From UBA2982 sp040081395 (GTDB taxonomy: Bacteria > Gemmatimonadota > Gemmatimonadetes > Longimicrobiales > Gaopeijiaceae): 64,000 nucleotides of DNA. Positions 34,595 to 43,466 of this stretch are shown here, in pieces (position 1 is the first letter of the stretch; each line of letters starts with the position of its first letter). The translations under genes were made by a program, and so were the position numbers. The stretch is taken from the NCBI GenBank assembly GCA_040081395.1, contig JBEBGN010000001.1:1-64000 (forward strand), given 5' to 3'. The notes under the pieces are model-generated. The model had not been told where the DNA came from, did no database searches, and saw nothing but the letters and a program-made list of their open reading frames with translations.

Positions 34595-34668
34595 GTCGCT
34601 CGCCGACCGGTGACGTCCTCGCTCGGGGACACGGCCGCCTGGTACCCGGAGCGCTCAGATCGTGTATC

Positions 34669-34699
34669 GCGTGCGCCTAGAATCACTTAGGCGGCACGC
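34669..34699. other. Imperfect inverted repeat in the gap before a beta-barrel gene
   Basis: GCGTGCGCCTA (34669-34679) pairs with 34688-34699, with one bulged base, around an 8-base loop. The hexamer TAGAAT (34678-34683), a good -10 match, lies at the stem/loop border, 78 bases before ATG 34762. It could be a terminator of the upstream gene or part of the promoter of the next. Confidence 0.3.
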
Positions 34700-34761
34700 G
34701 CACCGAGGCACGGCTCCTGCTTTCGGGAGGGTTCAACCGAGAACCCCCACGGGAGCGGGCG

Positions 34762-35499
34762 ATGAGACGCGGCGCGCTGACAACGGCACTGAGAGTCGGA
34801 GCGGTGGTGGTGGCGACCGTACCGGCAACGACGCAAGTCACGGCGGCGCAGGAACACTCGGAGCCGCGCGGCGCGTGGGGCATGAGCCTGGTGGCGGCGG
34901 AGCCCGTGGGGGAGCTCGCGATCTTCTTCGACCGCGGCTTCGGTGGCCAGATCGACGCCGCGTGGCCCATGAGCCACGACGGCCGTCTGCGCCTGCGAAG
35001 TGACCTCGGCTTCCTCGTCTACGGGTACGAGAACCTCCACTACTGCTATTCGGTTCCGATCGGGTGCCGCATCGAAGCTGACCTCACCACGATGAACAAC
35101 ATCGTCTACGGTGGTCTCGGTCCGGAGGTGGCATTCAGGGTAGGCGCGCTCGAGCCCTACGCCTACGCGACGGCCGGACTCTCGTACTTCGCGACGGTCT
35201 CGTCGCTCGGCGACGAGTGGTCGGAATCCGACTGGGCCGAGACCACCAACTACTCCGACCTGGTAATGGCCTGGAAGCTCGGAGGCGGCATGCGGCTGCG
35301 CGTGAGCCGCGGAGCGCGACCGGTCTCGCTCGACTTCGGCGTGGAACGGCACCGCAACGGGATCGCCGCGTTCCTCACCCCGGGAGATATCGTGGACAAC
35401 CCGGACGGGAGCATCACTGTGTATCCGAATCGGAGCGAAGCCAACCTGACGACCTTCCGCTTCGGTGTGTCGATGGGGATCGGCGGAAGGCGCGACTAG
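34762..35499 (+). CDS. Predicted small outer-membrane beta-barrel protein
   Basis: A 245-residue exported protein. The signal peptide is about 1-31, ending VTAAQ. The mature part alternates hydrophobic and polar residues with aromatic belts (GFLVYGYENLHYCY, PYAYATAGLSYFA) and resembles opacity/OmpX-like 8-stranded barrels. Two cysteines (in HYCYSVPIGCRI) could form a disulfide. The C-terminus ends GIGGRRD rather than an aromatic residue. The function is unknown. It converges on a caspase gene; the two stops are 12 bases apart. Confidence 0.6.
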   Translation: MRRGALTTALRVGAVVVATVPATTQVTAAQEHSEPRGAWGMSLVAAEPVGELAIFFDRGFGGQIDAAWPMSHDGRLRLRSDLGFLVYGYENLHYCYSVPIGCRIEADLTTMNNIVYGGLGPEVAFRVGALEPYAYATAGLSYFATVSSLGDEWSESDWAETTNYSDLVMAWKLGGGMRLRVSRGARPVSLDFGVERHRNGIAAFLTPGDIVDNPDGSITVYPNRSEANLTTFRFGVSMGIGGRRD

Positions 35500-35513
35500 C
35501 GTTCGGCGCGCCT
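35488..35513. terminator. Small hairpin at the convergent barrel/caspase junction
   Basis: AGGCGCG (35488-35494) and CGCGCCT (35507-35513) form a 7-bp stem that encloses the plus-strand stop codon and touches the minus-strand one. There is no T tract, so its role in termination is tentative. Confidence 0.35.
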
Positions 35514-36450
35514 ATCTCCGACCGGGTGGAGAGAAGAGCGCCTTCGATCCCTCCCCGGTGATCTGCGGGCTCTGACCGAGTTCCTCGTAGTCGAGCCGCT
35601 CCGCCACTGCGCTCAGCACCTCGTCATACGTGGCGGTGGCGGGAGCGGCGCGGAGTGCCGCAACGAGATAGCGCGTGAACATGCCGCCCTGCTCGTCGAG
35701 CGCGCCCGGCTCATCCGAGAGAGGTCCCTCGAGCGCGGCCTCGTGCGGGGCGGCGGCGGCGAGCTCGAGTACCGTCGCGGTCGAGTCTACCATCGACTGG
35801 CGATCGAAGCCCCGCGCGACAGCAGTCGGCTCCCGACCTCCCTCCGGAGGAGGCGCGCGATCGAGCGCGCGCGTCCGCATTCCCGCCGCCCGTGTCGCGG
35901 TGCCGGAGTGGCAGCTGTCGAGGATCACCACGACGTCGGTACCTACCGTCGCGAGCCAATCGCGGAGCTCGTCGTCGCGGATGTCGTTCGCACTCGACAG
36001 GGGCAGCACATCCGCAGGCGCGAGGGTCTCATCCAGTCCGTCGGCCTCGTCGCCGTCCAGGTCGAAGACCTGCGATCCGTGCCCGGCGAAGTAGAAGATC
36101 GCGAGGTCGCCAGGCGCGGCCCTCGGCGCGAGCCAGCCTACGATCGCGTCGCGGATGGCATCCTTGGTCGCGGAGCGCCCGAGCAGCGTGAGTGTGTTCT
36201 CAGCGTCGAGCCCCCACCGCTCAGCCAGCACCTCCCGCATGACCCGCGCGTCGTGCTCCGCACCGAGCAGGTCCCCGCCGGCCTCGTCCGCGAACTCGAT
36301 GTAGTCGTTGATGCCCACGAACACCGCGTAGGTGGTCTGCGCTTGCAGGGGGGCAACGACCACGGCGCCGAATGCCATGGCCAGCGCCAGACCGGGAAGG
36401 CTTCGCGACGGCATGGGAACGCATACCCCCCGCCGTGAAGAATCGCTCAC
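35512..36450 (-). CDS. Exported caspase-like protein at the end of the men operon
   Basis: A 312-residue peptidase C14 protein: signal peptide with a long n-region (hydrophobic core about 19-33, cleavage near LQAQ) and a single caspase domain with His124 in FAGHGSQ and Cys180 in LDSCHSG. The acidic DLDGDEADGLDE between them is the segment that lines the specificity pocket in metacaspases. GTG 36450 overlaps the menE stop (GTGA) and has AAGGA in front; ATG 36414 is an alternative. Translational coupling to a menaquinone gene is unexpected. The last residues (GEGSKALFSPPGRR) lie in a basic tail. Confidence 0.83.
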   Translation of the reverse strand: MSDSSRRGVCVPMPSRSLPGLALAMAFGAVVVAPLQAQTTYAVFVGINDYIEFADEAGGDLLGAEHDARVMREVLAERWGLDAENTLTLLGRSATKDAIRDAIVGWLAPRAAPGDLAIFYFAGHGSQVFDLDGDEADGLDETLAPADVLPLSSANDIRDDELRDWLATVGTDVVVILDSCHSGTATRAAGMRTRALDRAPPPEGGREPTAVARGFDRQSMVDSTATVLELAAAAPHEAALEGPLSDEPGALDEQGGMFTRYLVAALRAAPATATYDEVLSAVAERLDYEELGQSPQITGEGSKALFSPPGRR

Positions 36451-37796
36451 TCGAGATCCGGAGATCCTTTCGCCGACGCGAGTGCCGCCCGGACGGCCTG
36501 GCGATCGACCTTACCGTTGGCGTTGCGGGGAATCGCCCCGCCGACGTGATACCGGCGCGGCACCTTGGCTGCGCTCAGCCGGGCGCGTACGTGGCCGTCG
36601 AGCGCGGCCAGGTCGACGGGTTCAGCAGCCGGCTCCACCCAGGCCGCGACCCGCTCCCCCCACTCGAGATCGGGGACGCCAACCACGCACGCATCGGCCA
36701 CCTGCGGGTGGGCGCGCAGCGCCTCCTCGACTTCCACGGCGTCGACCGTCACGCCACCGCTGACGATGCGGTCGGCGCGGCGCCCGATCACCCAGAGGTC
36801 GCCATCCTCGTCGACTCGGCCCAGGTCGCCGGTGTGGTGCCAGCCGGCAGAGTCGACCAACGGCGCCACCCCCTCCCCGATGTATCCGGAGGCGAGCGTC
36901 TTCCCACGGACGAGGATCTCGCCGTCTGGCGCGAGCCGAATCTCCGTGGCTGTGAGCGGTTTGCCGACCGTGCCGGGCTTCCTTCGCGTCAGCTCCGGGG
37001 GCGACGTCGCCACCTGCGATGTGGCCTCGGTGAGTCCGTATGTGAGCGCGATCGGCCACTTGGCGGCGTGCGCTCTCTCGAGGAGTTCGCGAGGAGTCCC
37101 CGCGCCCCCGACGAGCGCGCAGCGGAATGAAGCCGGCGGAGGTCGATCACCCGAGGCCTCGAGCAGGCGGAGCAGCTGCGTCGGCACGACCGAAAGGTGC
37201 GTGACGTGCACCCCGGGGCCGTTCGCCACGCGGAGTCCCCCGATGCACGCCCACGCGCCCGCGGCATCGAAAGGTCCCACCGAAACGAGCGTGCTCCCCA
37301 GCAGGATCGCGCGCGTGATGAGCGCGAGTCCACCGACGTGCGCCGGCGAGAGCGACGCGAGCCAGACGTCGTCCGAAGCGAGACCGAGCCGAGGTTCGGC
37401 ACCGGTCGCACTGGCCATCAGCGCCTCGAATCCGATGGCCACGCCGCGGGGACGCCCCTCGGTCCCCGAGGTCCACAGGATCGCCTGCGCACTGGAGGGT
37501 GCATCGCGTAGAGCAGCGTTCGCCGCCGCACGCTCGAACTCGGTAAGCCTGGGGTTCAAGGGCACGACCGTGGCACCCACTCGCCAGAGGGCCAACAACT
37601 CGATCATGCCCCGTGGGTCGGGGTGGACGGTGACGGGCACGGCCATGCCGGCGTCCACACCCGACTCGCGCAGTGCCCGCGCCCTCGTCGTCACCGCACC
37701 GTCCAGTTCGGCGTACGACCAGGTCCGCTCCGGGGCGACCAACGCGATTGCGTCGGCTCGTCCCCGCGTGAGTTCGAGGAGGTCGACCGCCTTCAC
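36447..37796 (-). CDS. menE: o-Succinylbenzoate-CoA ligase
   Basis: A 449-residue adenylate-forming enzyme activating o-succinylbenzoate to its CoA thioester in menaquinone synthesis. The AMP-binding P-loop is ILWTSGTEGRPRG, with later motifs YGLTEATSQ, GWHHTGDLG and the catalytic Lys in IPRNANGKVDR. The start is GTG 37796, overlapping the menA stop by 4 bases; the frame runs open far upstream through menA, but that part is antisense-like. The downstream caspase gene starts within its stop codon. Confidence 0.93.
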   Translation of the reverse strand: MKAVDLLELTRGRADAIALVAPERTWSYAELDGAVTTRARALRESGVDAGMAVPVTVHPDPRGMIELLALWRVGATVVPLNPRLTEFERAAANAALRDAPSSAQAILWTSGTEGRPRGVAIGFEALMASATGAEPRLGLASDDVWLASLSPAHVGGLALITRAILLGSTLVSVGPFDAAGAWACIGGLRVANGPGVHVTHLSVVPTQLLRLLEASGDRPPPASFRCALVGGAGTPRELLERAHAAKWPIALTYGLTEATSQVATSPPELTRRKPGTVGKPLTATEIRLAPDGEILVRGKTLASGYIGEGVAPLVDSAGWHHTGDLGRVDEDGDLWVIGRRADRIVSGGVTVDAVEVEEALRAHPQVADACVVGVPDLEWGERVAAWVEPAAEPVDLAALDGHVRARLSAAKVPRRYHVGGAIPRNANGKVDRQAVRAALASAKGSPDLE

Positions 37797-38680
37797 GCGA
37801 GTGTGAACCCGAGCGCGAGCAGGAGACCGTAGGCCGCCACTACCCGAGCCGTCGCGCCGAGAGCGGGGAGCAGCTCGCGAACATCCGTGTGCCCGAACAC
37901 GGTTCGTAGCGGTGCCACGCACAAGGGCGCGACGAGCAGCGCGGCCAAGGTCGCCGCCGGCCAGCCGCGGCTCGCTACGCCCACGACCGGAACCGCTGCG
38001 GCGAGCGCGAGCAGGAGGGCGTACTCGACCTTGGTGGCCCGAGGGCCGAGACGGACGGCGAGCGTGCGCTTGCCCGCCAGGGTGTCGGTGCGGACATCGC
38101 GGAGGTTGTTCACCACCAGGAGCGCGGTGCTGAGCGCACCCAGCCCCGCACCGGCGAGCAGCGCGTCGGCAGGCCACGCGAGCGCTTGCACGTAGTACGT
38201 CCCCCCGACCGCGACCAGCCCGAAGAAGACGAACACGAAGAGGTCGCCGAGGCCGTGGTACGCGAGCGGGTACGGCCCCCCCGTGTAGAGGACCGCGCAG
38301 GCGAGCGACACCAGGCCGATGACCACGATCGGCCATCCGGCCACCGACACTAGGTACGCGCCGGGCACGAAGGCCGAGACGAGCACCACGATCATCGCGC
38401 GGCGAACCGTCGCTGGGGCGATCAGCCCCGCCTGCGTGACGCGCACGGGCCCGACGCGCTCGGCGGTGTCTCCGCCGCGCACGAAGTCGTAGTAGTCGTT
38501 CGCCAGGTTCGTGGCGATCTGGATGAGGATCGCGCCGAGGAGCGCGGCCAGCGCGGGAAGCAGGGCAAGCGCGCCGTGGTACGCCGCGAGGCTCGTGCCC
38601 ACGATCACCGGGGCCGCGGCGGCGGTCAGCGTCTTGGGCCGCGCCGCCAGGCCCCAGGCCCCGAGCGTGCCTATCGCCAC
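37793..38680 (-). CDS. menA: 1,4-Dihydroxy-2-naphthoate polyprenyltransferase
   Basis: A 295-residue integral membrane UbiA-family prenyltransferase that attaches the polyprenyl tail to dihydroxynaphthoate. The first Asp-rich motif is NLANDYYDFVRGGD and the second lies in NNLRDVRTDTLAGKRT; eight to nine hydrophobic helices span the rest. The motif after ARPKTLTAAAAPV is the usual MenA N-terminus. The start overlaps the PPIase gene by 10 bases and the stop overlaps the menE start, so it is tightly embedded in the operon. Confidence 0.94.
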   Translation of the reverse strand: MAIGTLGAWGLAARPKTLTAAAAPVIVGTSLAAYHGALALLPALAALLGAILIQIATNLANDYYDFVRGGDTAERVGPVRVTQAGLIAPATVRRAMIVVLVSAFVPGAYLVSVAGWPIVVIGLVSLACAVLYTGGPYPLAYHGLGDLFVFVFFGLVAVGGTYYVQALAWPADALLAGAGLGALSTALLVVNNLRDVRTDTLAGKRTLAVRLGPRATKVEYALLLALAAAVPVVGVASRGWPAATLAALLVAPLCVAPLRTVFGHTDVRELLPALGATARVVAAYGLLLALGFTLA

Positions 38681-39330
38681 TCGCGGACGATGCGCGTCCC
38701 GACGATTGAGTCGAGCTGCGGGTAGCGACGGCGCAGGTACTCGTTGCCGAGTTGGGCGATCGAGTCCTGTTGCGGCGGATCCTCCGTGTATCCGGGGTAG
38801 AACCCATCGATCACGTCGAGTCCCCGGACCACCCGGCCGATCGGCGGATAACCCACGATGCCCCCCGCCGGTATGGCGTCCAGGCGCGCATTGTCGACCA
38901 GATTGACGAAGAGCGTGTACGATCGCGTCTCCGGCCCCCCACGAGCGTAGCTGACCACGCCGCGCAGGTTGCTCTCCACGACGGGCTCATCCGCAATCGG
39001 GAGTGCCTCCCAGATCGAGTCGAGCGCGGGGGTGCCCGAGAAGCCCCACTGGGCGACGAATCCGCTCGCGATCCGGTAGAAGCGCGCCCCTGCGTAGAAG
39101 TCGTTGGCCATGAGGTGGTACATGCGGTCCACCCCGAGCGGCGACCAGGCTCGGTGCATGGCGATGTCGAAGGCGCCCTCGCTGGTGGCGACCTCGACCA
39201 CGAACGAGTCCGGCGCCGCGGCCGCGATCATCTCCGGCGTCGGTGCCCAGAGAGCCGCCCTCGGGCCACATGCCACGACGGCCGCGGCCGCGAAGACGAC
39301 GGCGAAGCTCCTCATCGGAACCCGGCTCAT
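38671..39330 (-). CDS. Cyclophilin-type peptidyl-prolyl isomerase lipoprotein
   Basis: A 219-residue exported cyclophilin: lipoprotein signal with lipobox AAVVAC, then the isomerase domain, including HRAWSPLGVDRMYHLMANDFYAGARFYR and a core FVAQWGFSG that replaces the usual FMIQGGD. The active-site Arg in FYRI is kept. Such proteins help fold envelope proteins. Its place between menB and menA in the men operon is unusual. ATG 39330 is used; ATG 39315 would give a shorter signal. menB ends 10 bases upstream. Confidence 0.82.
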   Translation of the reverse strand: MSRVPMRSFAVVFAAAAVVACGPRAALWAPTPEMIAAAAPDSFVVEVATSEGAFDIAMHRAWSPLGVDRMYHLMANDFYAGARFYRIASGFVAQWGFSGTPALDSIWEALPIADEPVVESNLRGVVSYARGGPETRSYTLFVNLVDNARLDAIPAGGIVGYPPIGRVVRGLDVIDGFYPGYTEDPPQQDSIAQLGNEYLRRRYPQLDSIVGTRIVREWR

Positions 39331-39340
39331 GCGAGCCGCC

Positions 39341-40180
39341 TCACCAGGGCAGCCAGGGGTACTTCCGGAAATCAGGCTTCCGCTTCTCGACATAGGCATT
39401 CCTCCCCTCCTGTCCCTGCTCCGTCATGTAGAAGAGAAGCGTCGCGTTCCCCGCGAGCTCCTGTAGCCCCGCCTGGCCATCCAGGTCCGCATTGAATGCG
39501 CTCTTCAGCAGTCGGATCGCGAGCGGGCTCTTCTCCATGATCTCGCGCGCCCACTGCCAGCCTTCTGCCTCGAGTTGCTCCAGGGGCACCACCTTGTTCA
39601 CCAGCCCCATCTCGTATGCCTCGGCGGCCGAGTACTGCCGGCACAGATACCAGATCTCTCGGGCGCGCTTCTGGCCGACACTGCGGGCCAGGTACGAGGC
39701 GCCGAAGCCACCGTCGAACGATCCCACGATCGGGCCGGTCTGACCGAACACCGCGTTCTCCGCCGCGATGGACAGATCGCAGACGACGTGCAGCACGTGG
39801 CCGCCGCCGATCGCGTATCCCGCGACGAGCGCGATGATGGGCTTGGGCATGGAGCGCATGTAGCGCTGTAGCTCGAGCACGTTCAGCCGGGGGACGCCAC
39901 TGGTGCCGACGTACCCCGCGTCGCCACGCACCTTCTGGTCCCCCCCTGAGCAGAAGGCCCATTTCCCGTCCTTGGAGGGTCCGTTCCCGGTGAGGAGCAC
40001 GACGCCGATGTCCGTGTCCTCGCCCGCGTCTCGGAAGGCCTCACTCATCTCGATCAGCGTATCCGGGCGGAACGCGTTCCGAACTTCCGGGCGATTGAAG
40101 GCGATGCGCGCGACACCGTCGCACTTGTGGTAGGTGATGTCGCGATACTCCTTCACGACCTTCCAATCCGGCTTCGTCAT
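39341..40180 (-). CDS. menB: 1,4-Dihydroxy-2-naphthoyl-CoA synthase
   Basis: A 279-residue crotonase-fold enzyme that closes the second ring of the naphthoquinone from o-succinylbenzoyl-CoA. Typical motifs: FNRPEVRNAFRPDT, AFCSGGDQKVRG, the oxyanion segment GYAIGGGHVLH, and QTGPIVGSFDGGFG. The C-terminus FRKYPWLPW matches MenB closely. ATG 40180 overlaps the menD stop (ATGA). Confidence 0.95.
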   Translation of the reverse strand: MTKPDWKVVKEYRDITYHKCDGVARIAFNRPEVRNAFRPDTLIEMSEAFRDAGEDTDIGVVLLTGNGPSKDGKWAFCSGGDQKVRGDAGYVGTSGVPRLNVLELQRYMRSMPKPIIALVAGYAIGGGHVLHVVCDLSIAAENAVFGQTGPIVGSFDGGFGASYLARSVGQKRAREIWYLCRQYSAAEAYEMGLVNKVVPLEQLEAEGWQWAREIMEKSPLAIRLLKSAFNADLDGQAGLQELAGNATLLFYMTEQGQEGRNAYVEKRKPDFRKYPWLPW

Positions 40181-41973
40181 CGCGGAGACGTCTCCATGGG
40201 GGCGCTCTCGCTCTCCTTGTCGAGGGTCTCGCGAACACCTCGCTGAACGGCCTGGGCCAACTCGATTCGGCGTTGGTGGCTCACGGCCCGGTCGGAGCGA
40301 ACGCGAAGGATCCTGGTACCACCCGCCTGGATGGCCGCCTCGAGCGGGTCGGCCAGCCCTTCAGCTTCGACATCCTCGATGGCGATGCCGTGCAGCGCCG
40401 CGGCGTGTGCGAAGTCCAATCCGTGTGGTGTGGCGAAGTAGCGCGTGAAATGGGGCTCGTGGGACGCCACCGGGAGCGCATGGAAGATGCCCCCTCCATC
40501 GTTGTCCACGAGCACGAAGATGACCGACACGTCCTCCTCCCGGCTCCACAGCAAACCGTTCTGGTCGTGGAAGAGGGCCAGGTCGCCCAGTACGCACACG
40601 GTCGTGCCCTTGCTCTGCGTCGCCACCCCGAACGCAGTGGAGACGATCCCGTCGATGCCGCTGGCCCCGCGGTTGCAGAACACGTCGAGGCCTTCCTCGC
40701 GCGGAAGCCCGAGGGCGTCGAGATCGCGGATCGGCATCGAGTTCGAGACGAATAACGTGTCCCCGGCCGAAAGCGAGGCGAGCACGGCGCCCCACACGTC
40801 CCCCTCCTGGAGGGAACCCCGCAGCGGGCCGAGGGCGTCGAGCGCGGCGCCCTCCACGCGTCTCCACAGGTCTTCCCAAGGGGCCGCGCCTGTGCGCGTC
40901 GCGCGCGCCGCGAGCGCACGTAGTGTATCCGCCGGATCGGCGCGGACGTATCGCGTTGCGGTCGCGAGGTGGTCTTTCCAGCGCGCTCCGGCGTCGATGA
41001 CGATCTGGGGAACGCCGTTGTGATGCAGGATCCACTCGACCAACGGGGTGGAAGTCGGCGCTGCCCCAATCCGGATGATCACGCTCGGCTTCAATCGCTC
41101 CACAACGGAGGCGTCGCGCAGGAAAAGATCGTAGGCGGCCACGCAGTAGGCGCCGCCTGCGGCACCGAAGCGCGCACCCGACAGCGGATCGGCGAGCACC
41201 GGAAAGCCCGTCGCGGCCGCCAGCTCCTTCACCGCGGGCCCCACCCGCGCGGCTTCGGCGCTCGGGCCGGCCACGATGACGCCTTCCCCACTTCGGATCT
41301 CCTCACGCAACGCCTCGAGCTCGGGCGCCGATGGCTGCGCCCGGGCGGTCAGCACGCCAATGTAGGGCTCACCGTCGGGTCGTCCCCTCGCGGCGAGAGG
41401 ATGTGCCGCCCCGAACGCTTCGGGTACCTGGGTCGGCTCGAGCGGTTTGTCGAACGGCAGGTTCACATGCACGGGTCCCGCGGGTACGCCGACGGCCGCC
41501 GCCGCCGCACGACCGGTGAGTGCGCGCAGGTGGCGAAGCGCGGGACCTTCCAGGCTCGGCTCGGGTGCCTCGAAGAACTCGCGCACGTACCCGCCGAACA
41601 TCCTCACCTGGTCGATCGTTTGGTTCGCGTCGGCTCCGCGGTGGCGAGGAGGACGGTCCGCCGTGAGGACCAGGAGCGGCACTTCGGCGGCCGACGCCTC
41701 GATCACGGCTGGGTAGAGGTTCGCCGCTGCCGTCCCCGAGGTCGTGAGTACCACGGCGGGGAAACCAGTGGACTTCCCCACCCCGAGTGCGAAGAAGGCG
41801 GCTGAGCGCTCGTCCAGGTGGACTCGGGGCCGGAAGCGCCCATCGGCGGCGAACGCCATCACCAGAGGAGTCGAGCGCGACCCGGGCGCGAGCACGACCT
41901 CGCGAACGCCCGCGCGCGCGAGCTCGTCGACGATCGCGCTCGCCCAGGCCGTATTCGCCGCCCGGTCGCTCAT
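40177..41973 (-). CDS. menD: SEPHCHC synthase
   Basis: A 598-residue thiamine-diphosphate enzyme condensing isochorismate with 2-oxoglutarate, the first committed step to menaquinone. The N-terminal pyrimidine domain contains VLAPGSRSTPLVMA and LTTSGTAAANLYPAVIEA. The C-terminal pyrophosphate domain has NRGASGIDGIVST and the ThDP motif region GDLALFHDQNGLLW with VDNDGGGIFH. ATG 41973 overlaps the menF stop (ATGA). Length is as expected; a longer open frame upstream is antisense to menF and not coding. Confidence 0.95.
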   Translation of the reverse strand: MSDRAANTAWASAIVDELARAGVREVVLAPGSRSTPLVMAFAADGRFRPRVHLDERSAAFFALGVGKSTGFPAVVLTTSGTAAANLYPAVIEASAAEVPLLVLTADRPPRHRGADANQTIDQVRMFGGYVREFFEAPEPSLEGPALRHLRALTGRAAAAAVGVPAGPVHVNLPFDKPLEPTQVPEAFGAAHPLAARGRPDGEPYIGVLTARAQPSAPELEALREEIRSGEGVIVAGPSAEAARVGPAVKELAAATGFPVLADPLSGARFGAAGGAYCVAAYDLFLRDASVVERLKPSVIIRIGAAPTSTPLVEWILHHNGVPQIVIDAGARWKDHLATATRYVRADPADTLRALAARATRTGAAPWEDLWRRVEGAALDALGPLRGSLQEGDVWGAVLASLSAGDTLFVSNSMPIRDLDALGLPREEGLDVFCNRGASGIDGIVSTAFGVATQSKGTTVCVLGDLALFHDQNGLLWSREEDVSVIFVLVDNDGGGIFHALPVASHEPHFTRYFATPHGLDFAHAAALHGIAIEDVEAEGLADPLEAAIQAGGTRILRVRSDRAVSHQRRIELAQAVQRGVRETLDKESESAPMETSPR

Positions 41974-43415
41974 GTGCTCGAGCCCGTCACGGTGCGACGG
42001 ACGCCGGCCGTGGCGGCCAAGGCGAGCTCGGCACCGCTCGCAGCCAGTGCTTCCAGCATCGGCTCGAACTTGATCGCGGTCTCCTCCCATTCGGCCGACG
42101 GAACGGACCCCTCGACGATGCCCGCGCCGGCGAAGAGTCTCCACCCGGAGCCGGTCGAAACGCCCATGCGCAGGGATGGCACGAAGATGCCGTTCCCTTC
42201 GGCGTCGAAGAGTCCTACAGGCCCCGCGTACCACCCGCGCTCGAATGGTTCCTCCGCCGCGAGGAACGCCATCGCCGAGTCGCGCGGGAGTCCGCACACC
42301 GCGGGTGTCGGGTGCAAGAGCCGGAGCAGATCGAGAATGCCGATCTCCGCTGGAACGCTGGCGCGGATCTCCGTCTCGAGGTGCTGGATGCGGTCCAGTG
42401 TGAGGACGTGCGGCTGAGGGTCGGTGCGGATCTGATGCGCCACCGTGCCGAGGCGCGCCACCATGTCGTCGAGCGCAATGCGCTGTTCGGCGCGGTCCTT
42501 GTCGCTCGCGAGCAGCCGCGCCGCGAGTTCGGCCTGCTCTCGAGCCGTGTTTCCCCGACGGATCGAGCCCGCCACAGCGGTGGCATGGAAGACGCCATCC
42601 CGCAGCGTAGCCACGGTCTCCGGTGCCGCCCCGACCAACGTGGACCCAGGGGTCGGCTCGAAAAGGAATACGTAACTCCCTCGATTCACGCGCCAGAGAT
42701 GCGCGACGACGTCGACCGGGTCGACGGGCTCCTCGAGATCCACGTCGAGCGTCCGGGCCAGCACGGCCTTGGAGATCACCCCGCGGCGGATCGCGGCCAG
42801 GGACTCCTGGACGGTCCCCTCCCATCGGGCGCGGTCCGTGGCAGCGCCGCTTCCACGGATCGGAGCGCGGGGGCGAGAAGCCCCCTCCCCCATCGCGGTG
42901 AGTTCGGCGCGCAACGTCTCGGCACGGCGCCGCAGCCGAGCGAATACGTCCTGCCCGGCGTTCTCGTCGACCACCGCGTGCACGCGAAGCCAGGCGTCCC
43001 CGGGGCCCTCGCCCTCGAGCTCGAAGACCGGGACCTGGAAGAGCCAGGCCGGAAAATCGGCCCACACGCCCTCGGCGACGTGGTCACTCCGGAAGGAGAA
43101 TCCACCGTAGAAGCGGACCCGTTGTGCGCGCATGGTGGCCTCCGGCACGAACGGGTCGCGCGCCAGCGCCCGGGCCGCCGCGGCCACCTCTTCGAAGCGA
43201 TCCGAGACGGCACCCCCGGCCCTGATCTCGGAGGCGACCCCCCGGTGAGCGACCCAACGGTCCCCCCGCGCCCAGAAACCACGCTCCTCTCCTTCGGCAT
43301 GGCGGAGGAAGGCCTCCGGCCGGAGGTCGGGTGCGGGGATGGTCACCGTCGCGAGACGGGCCTTTCCGGGTTGTCGGCTCAGGAGGGCTCCTCGAAGCTG
43401 TTCGCTCGATGGCAC
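41970..43415 (-). CDS. menF: Isochorismate synthase
   Basis: A 481-residue chorismate-utilising enzyme that makes isochorismate for MenD. The C-terminal domain carries the family motifs SPPE-like ETVATLRDG, TAVAGSIRRG, HQIRTDPQ and PTPAVCGLPRDSA with FERGWYAGPVG. The start codon is GTG 43415, with a GGGGG stretch before it, and a -10-like TATATT lies at 43437-43442. It is the first gene of the men operon (menF-menD-menB-PPIase-menA-menE-caspase). menC is absent here; menH is 19 kb away. Confidence 0.92.
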   Translation of the reverse strand: MPSSEQLRGALLSRQPGKARLATVTIPAPDLRPEAFLRHAEGEERGFWARGDRWVAHRGVASEIRAGGAVSDRFEEVAAAARALARDPFVPEATMRAQRVRFYGGFSFRSDHVAEGVWADFPAWLFQVPVFELEGEGPGDAWLRVHAVVDENAGQDVFARLRRRAETLRAELTAMGEGASRPRAPIRGSGAATDRARWEGTVQESLAAIRRGVISKAVLARTLDVDLEEPVDPVDVVAHLWRVNRGSYVFLFEPTPGSTLVGAAPETVATLRDGVFHATAVAGSIRRGNTAREQAELAARLLASDKDRAEQRIALDDMVARLGTVAHQIRTDPQPHVLTLDRIQHLETEIRASVPAEIGILDLLRLLHPTPAVCGLPRDSAMAFLAAEEPFERGWYAGPVGLFDAEGNGIFVPSLRMGVSTGSGWRLFAGAGIVEGSVPSAEWEETAIKFEPMLEALAASGAELALAATAGVRRTVTGSST

Positions 43416-43436
43416 CCCCAGGGGCGCCGGCCCGCC

Positions 43437-43442
43437 AATATA
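43437..43442 (-). promoter_or_regulatory. -10-like TATATT in front of menF
   Basis: Read on the minus strand, CCCCCTATATTGGCGG places TATATT 21 bases before the GTG of menF, giving a short leader. The flanks match CTATATTGGGCG at 25436 on the plus strand. No -35 is apparent. Confidence 0.35.
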
Positions 43443-43466
43443 GGGGGCCCGGAGCGATCCTGAAGG

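Noticed and set aside
34725..34761. Possible tRNA T-arm (GGTTCAA) before the beta-barrel gene
   Set aside because: No acceptor, D or anticodon stem can be formed around it.
36447..38807. A menA-menE fusion suggested by a 786-residue open frame
   Set aside because: The first third is out of frame with menA; the true menE start is GTG 37796 inside the menA stop.
40177..43065. A 962-residue open frame on the minus strand that extends menD
   Set aside because: The extension runs over menF in another frame and is an Arg/Gly/Pro-rich low-quality sequence. menD has a clean ATG at 41973 that overlaps the menF stop.
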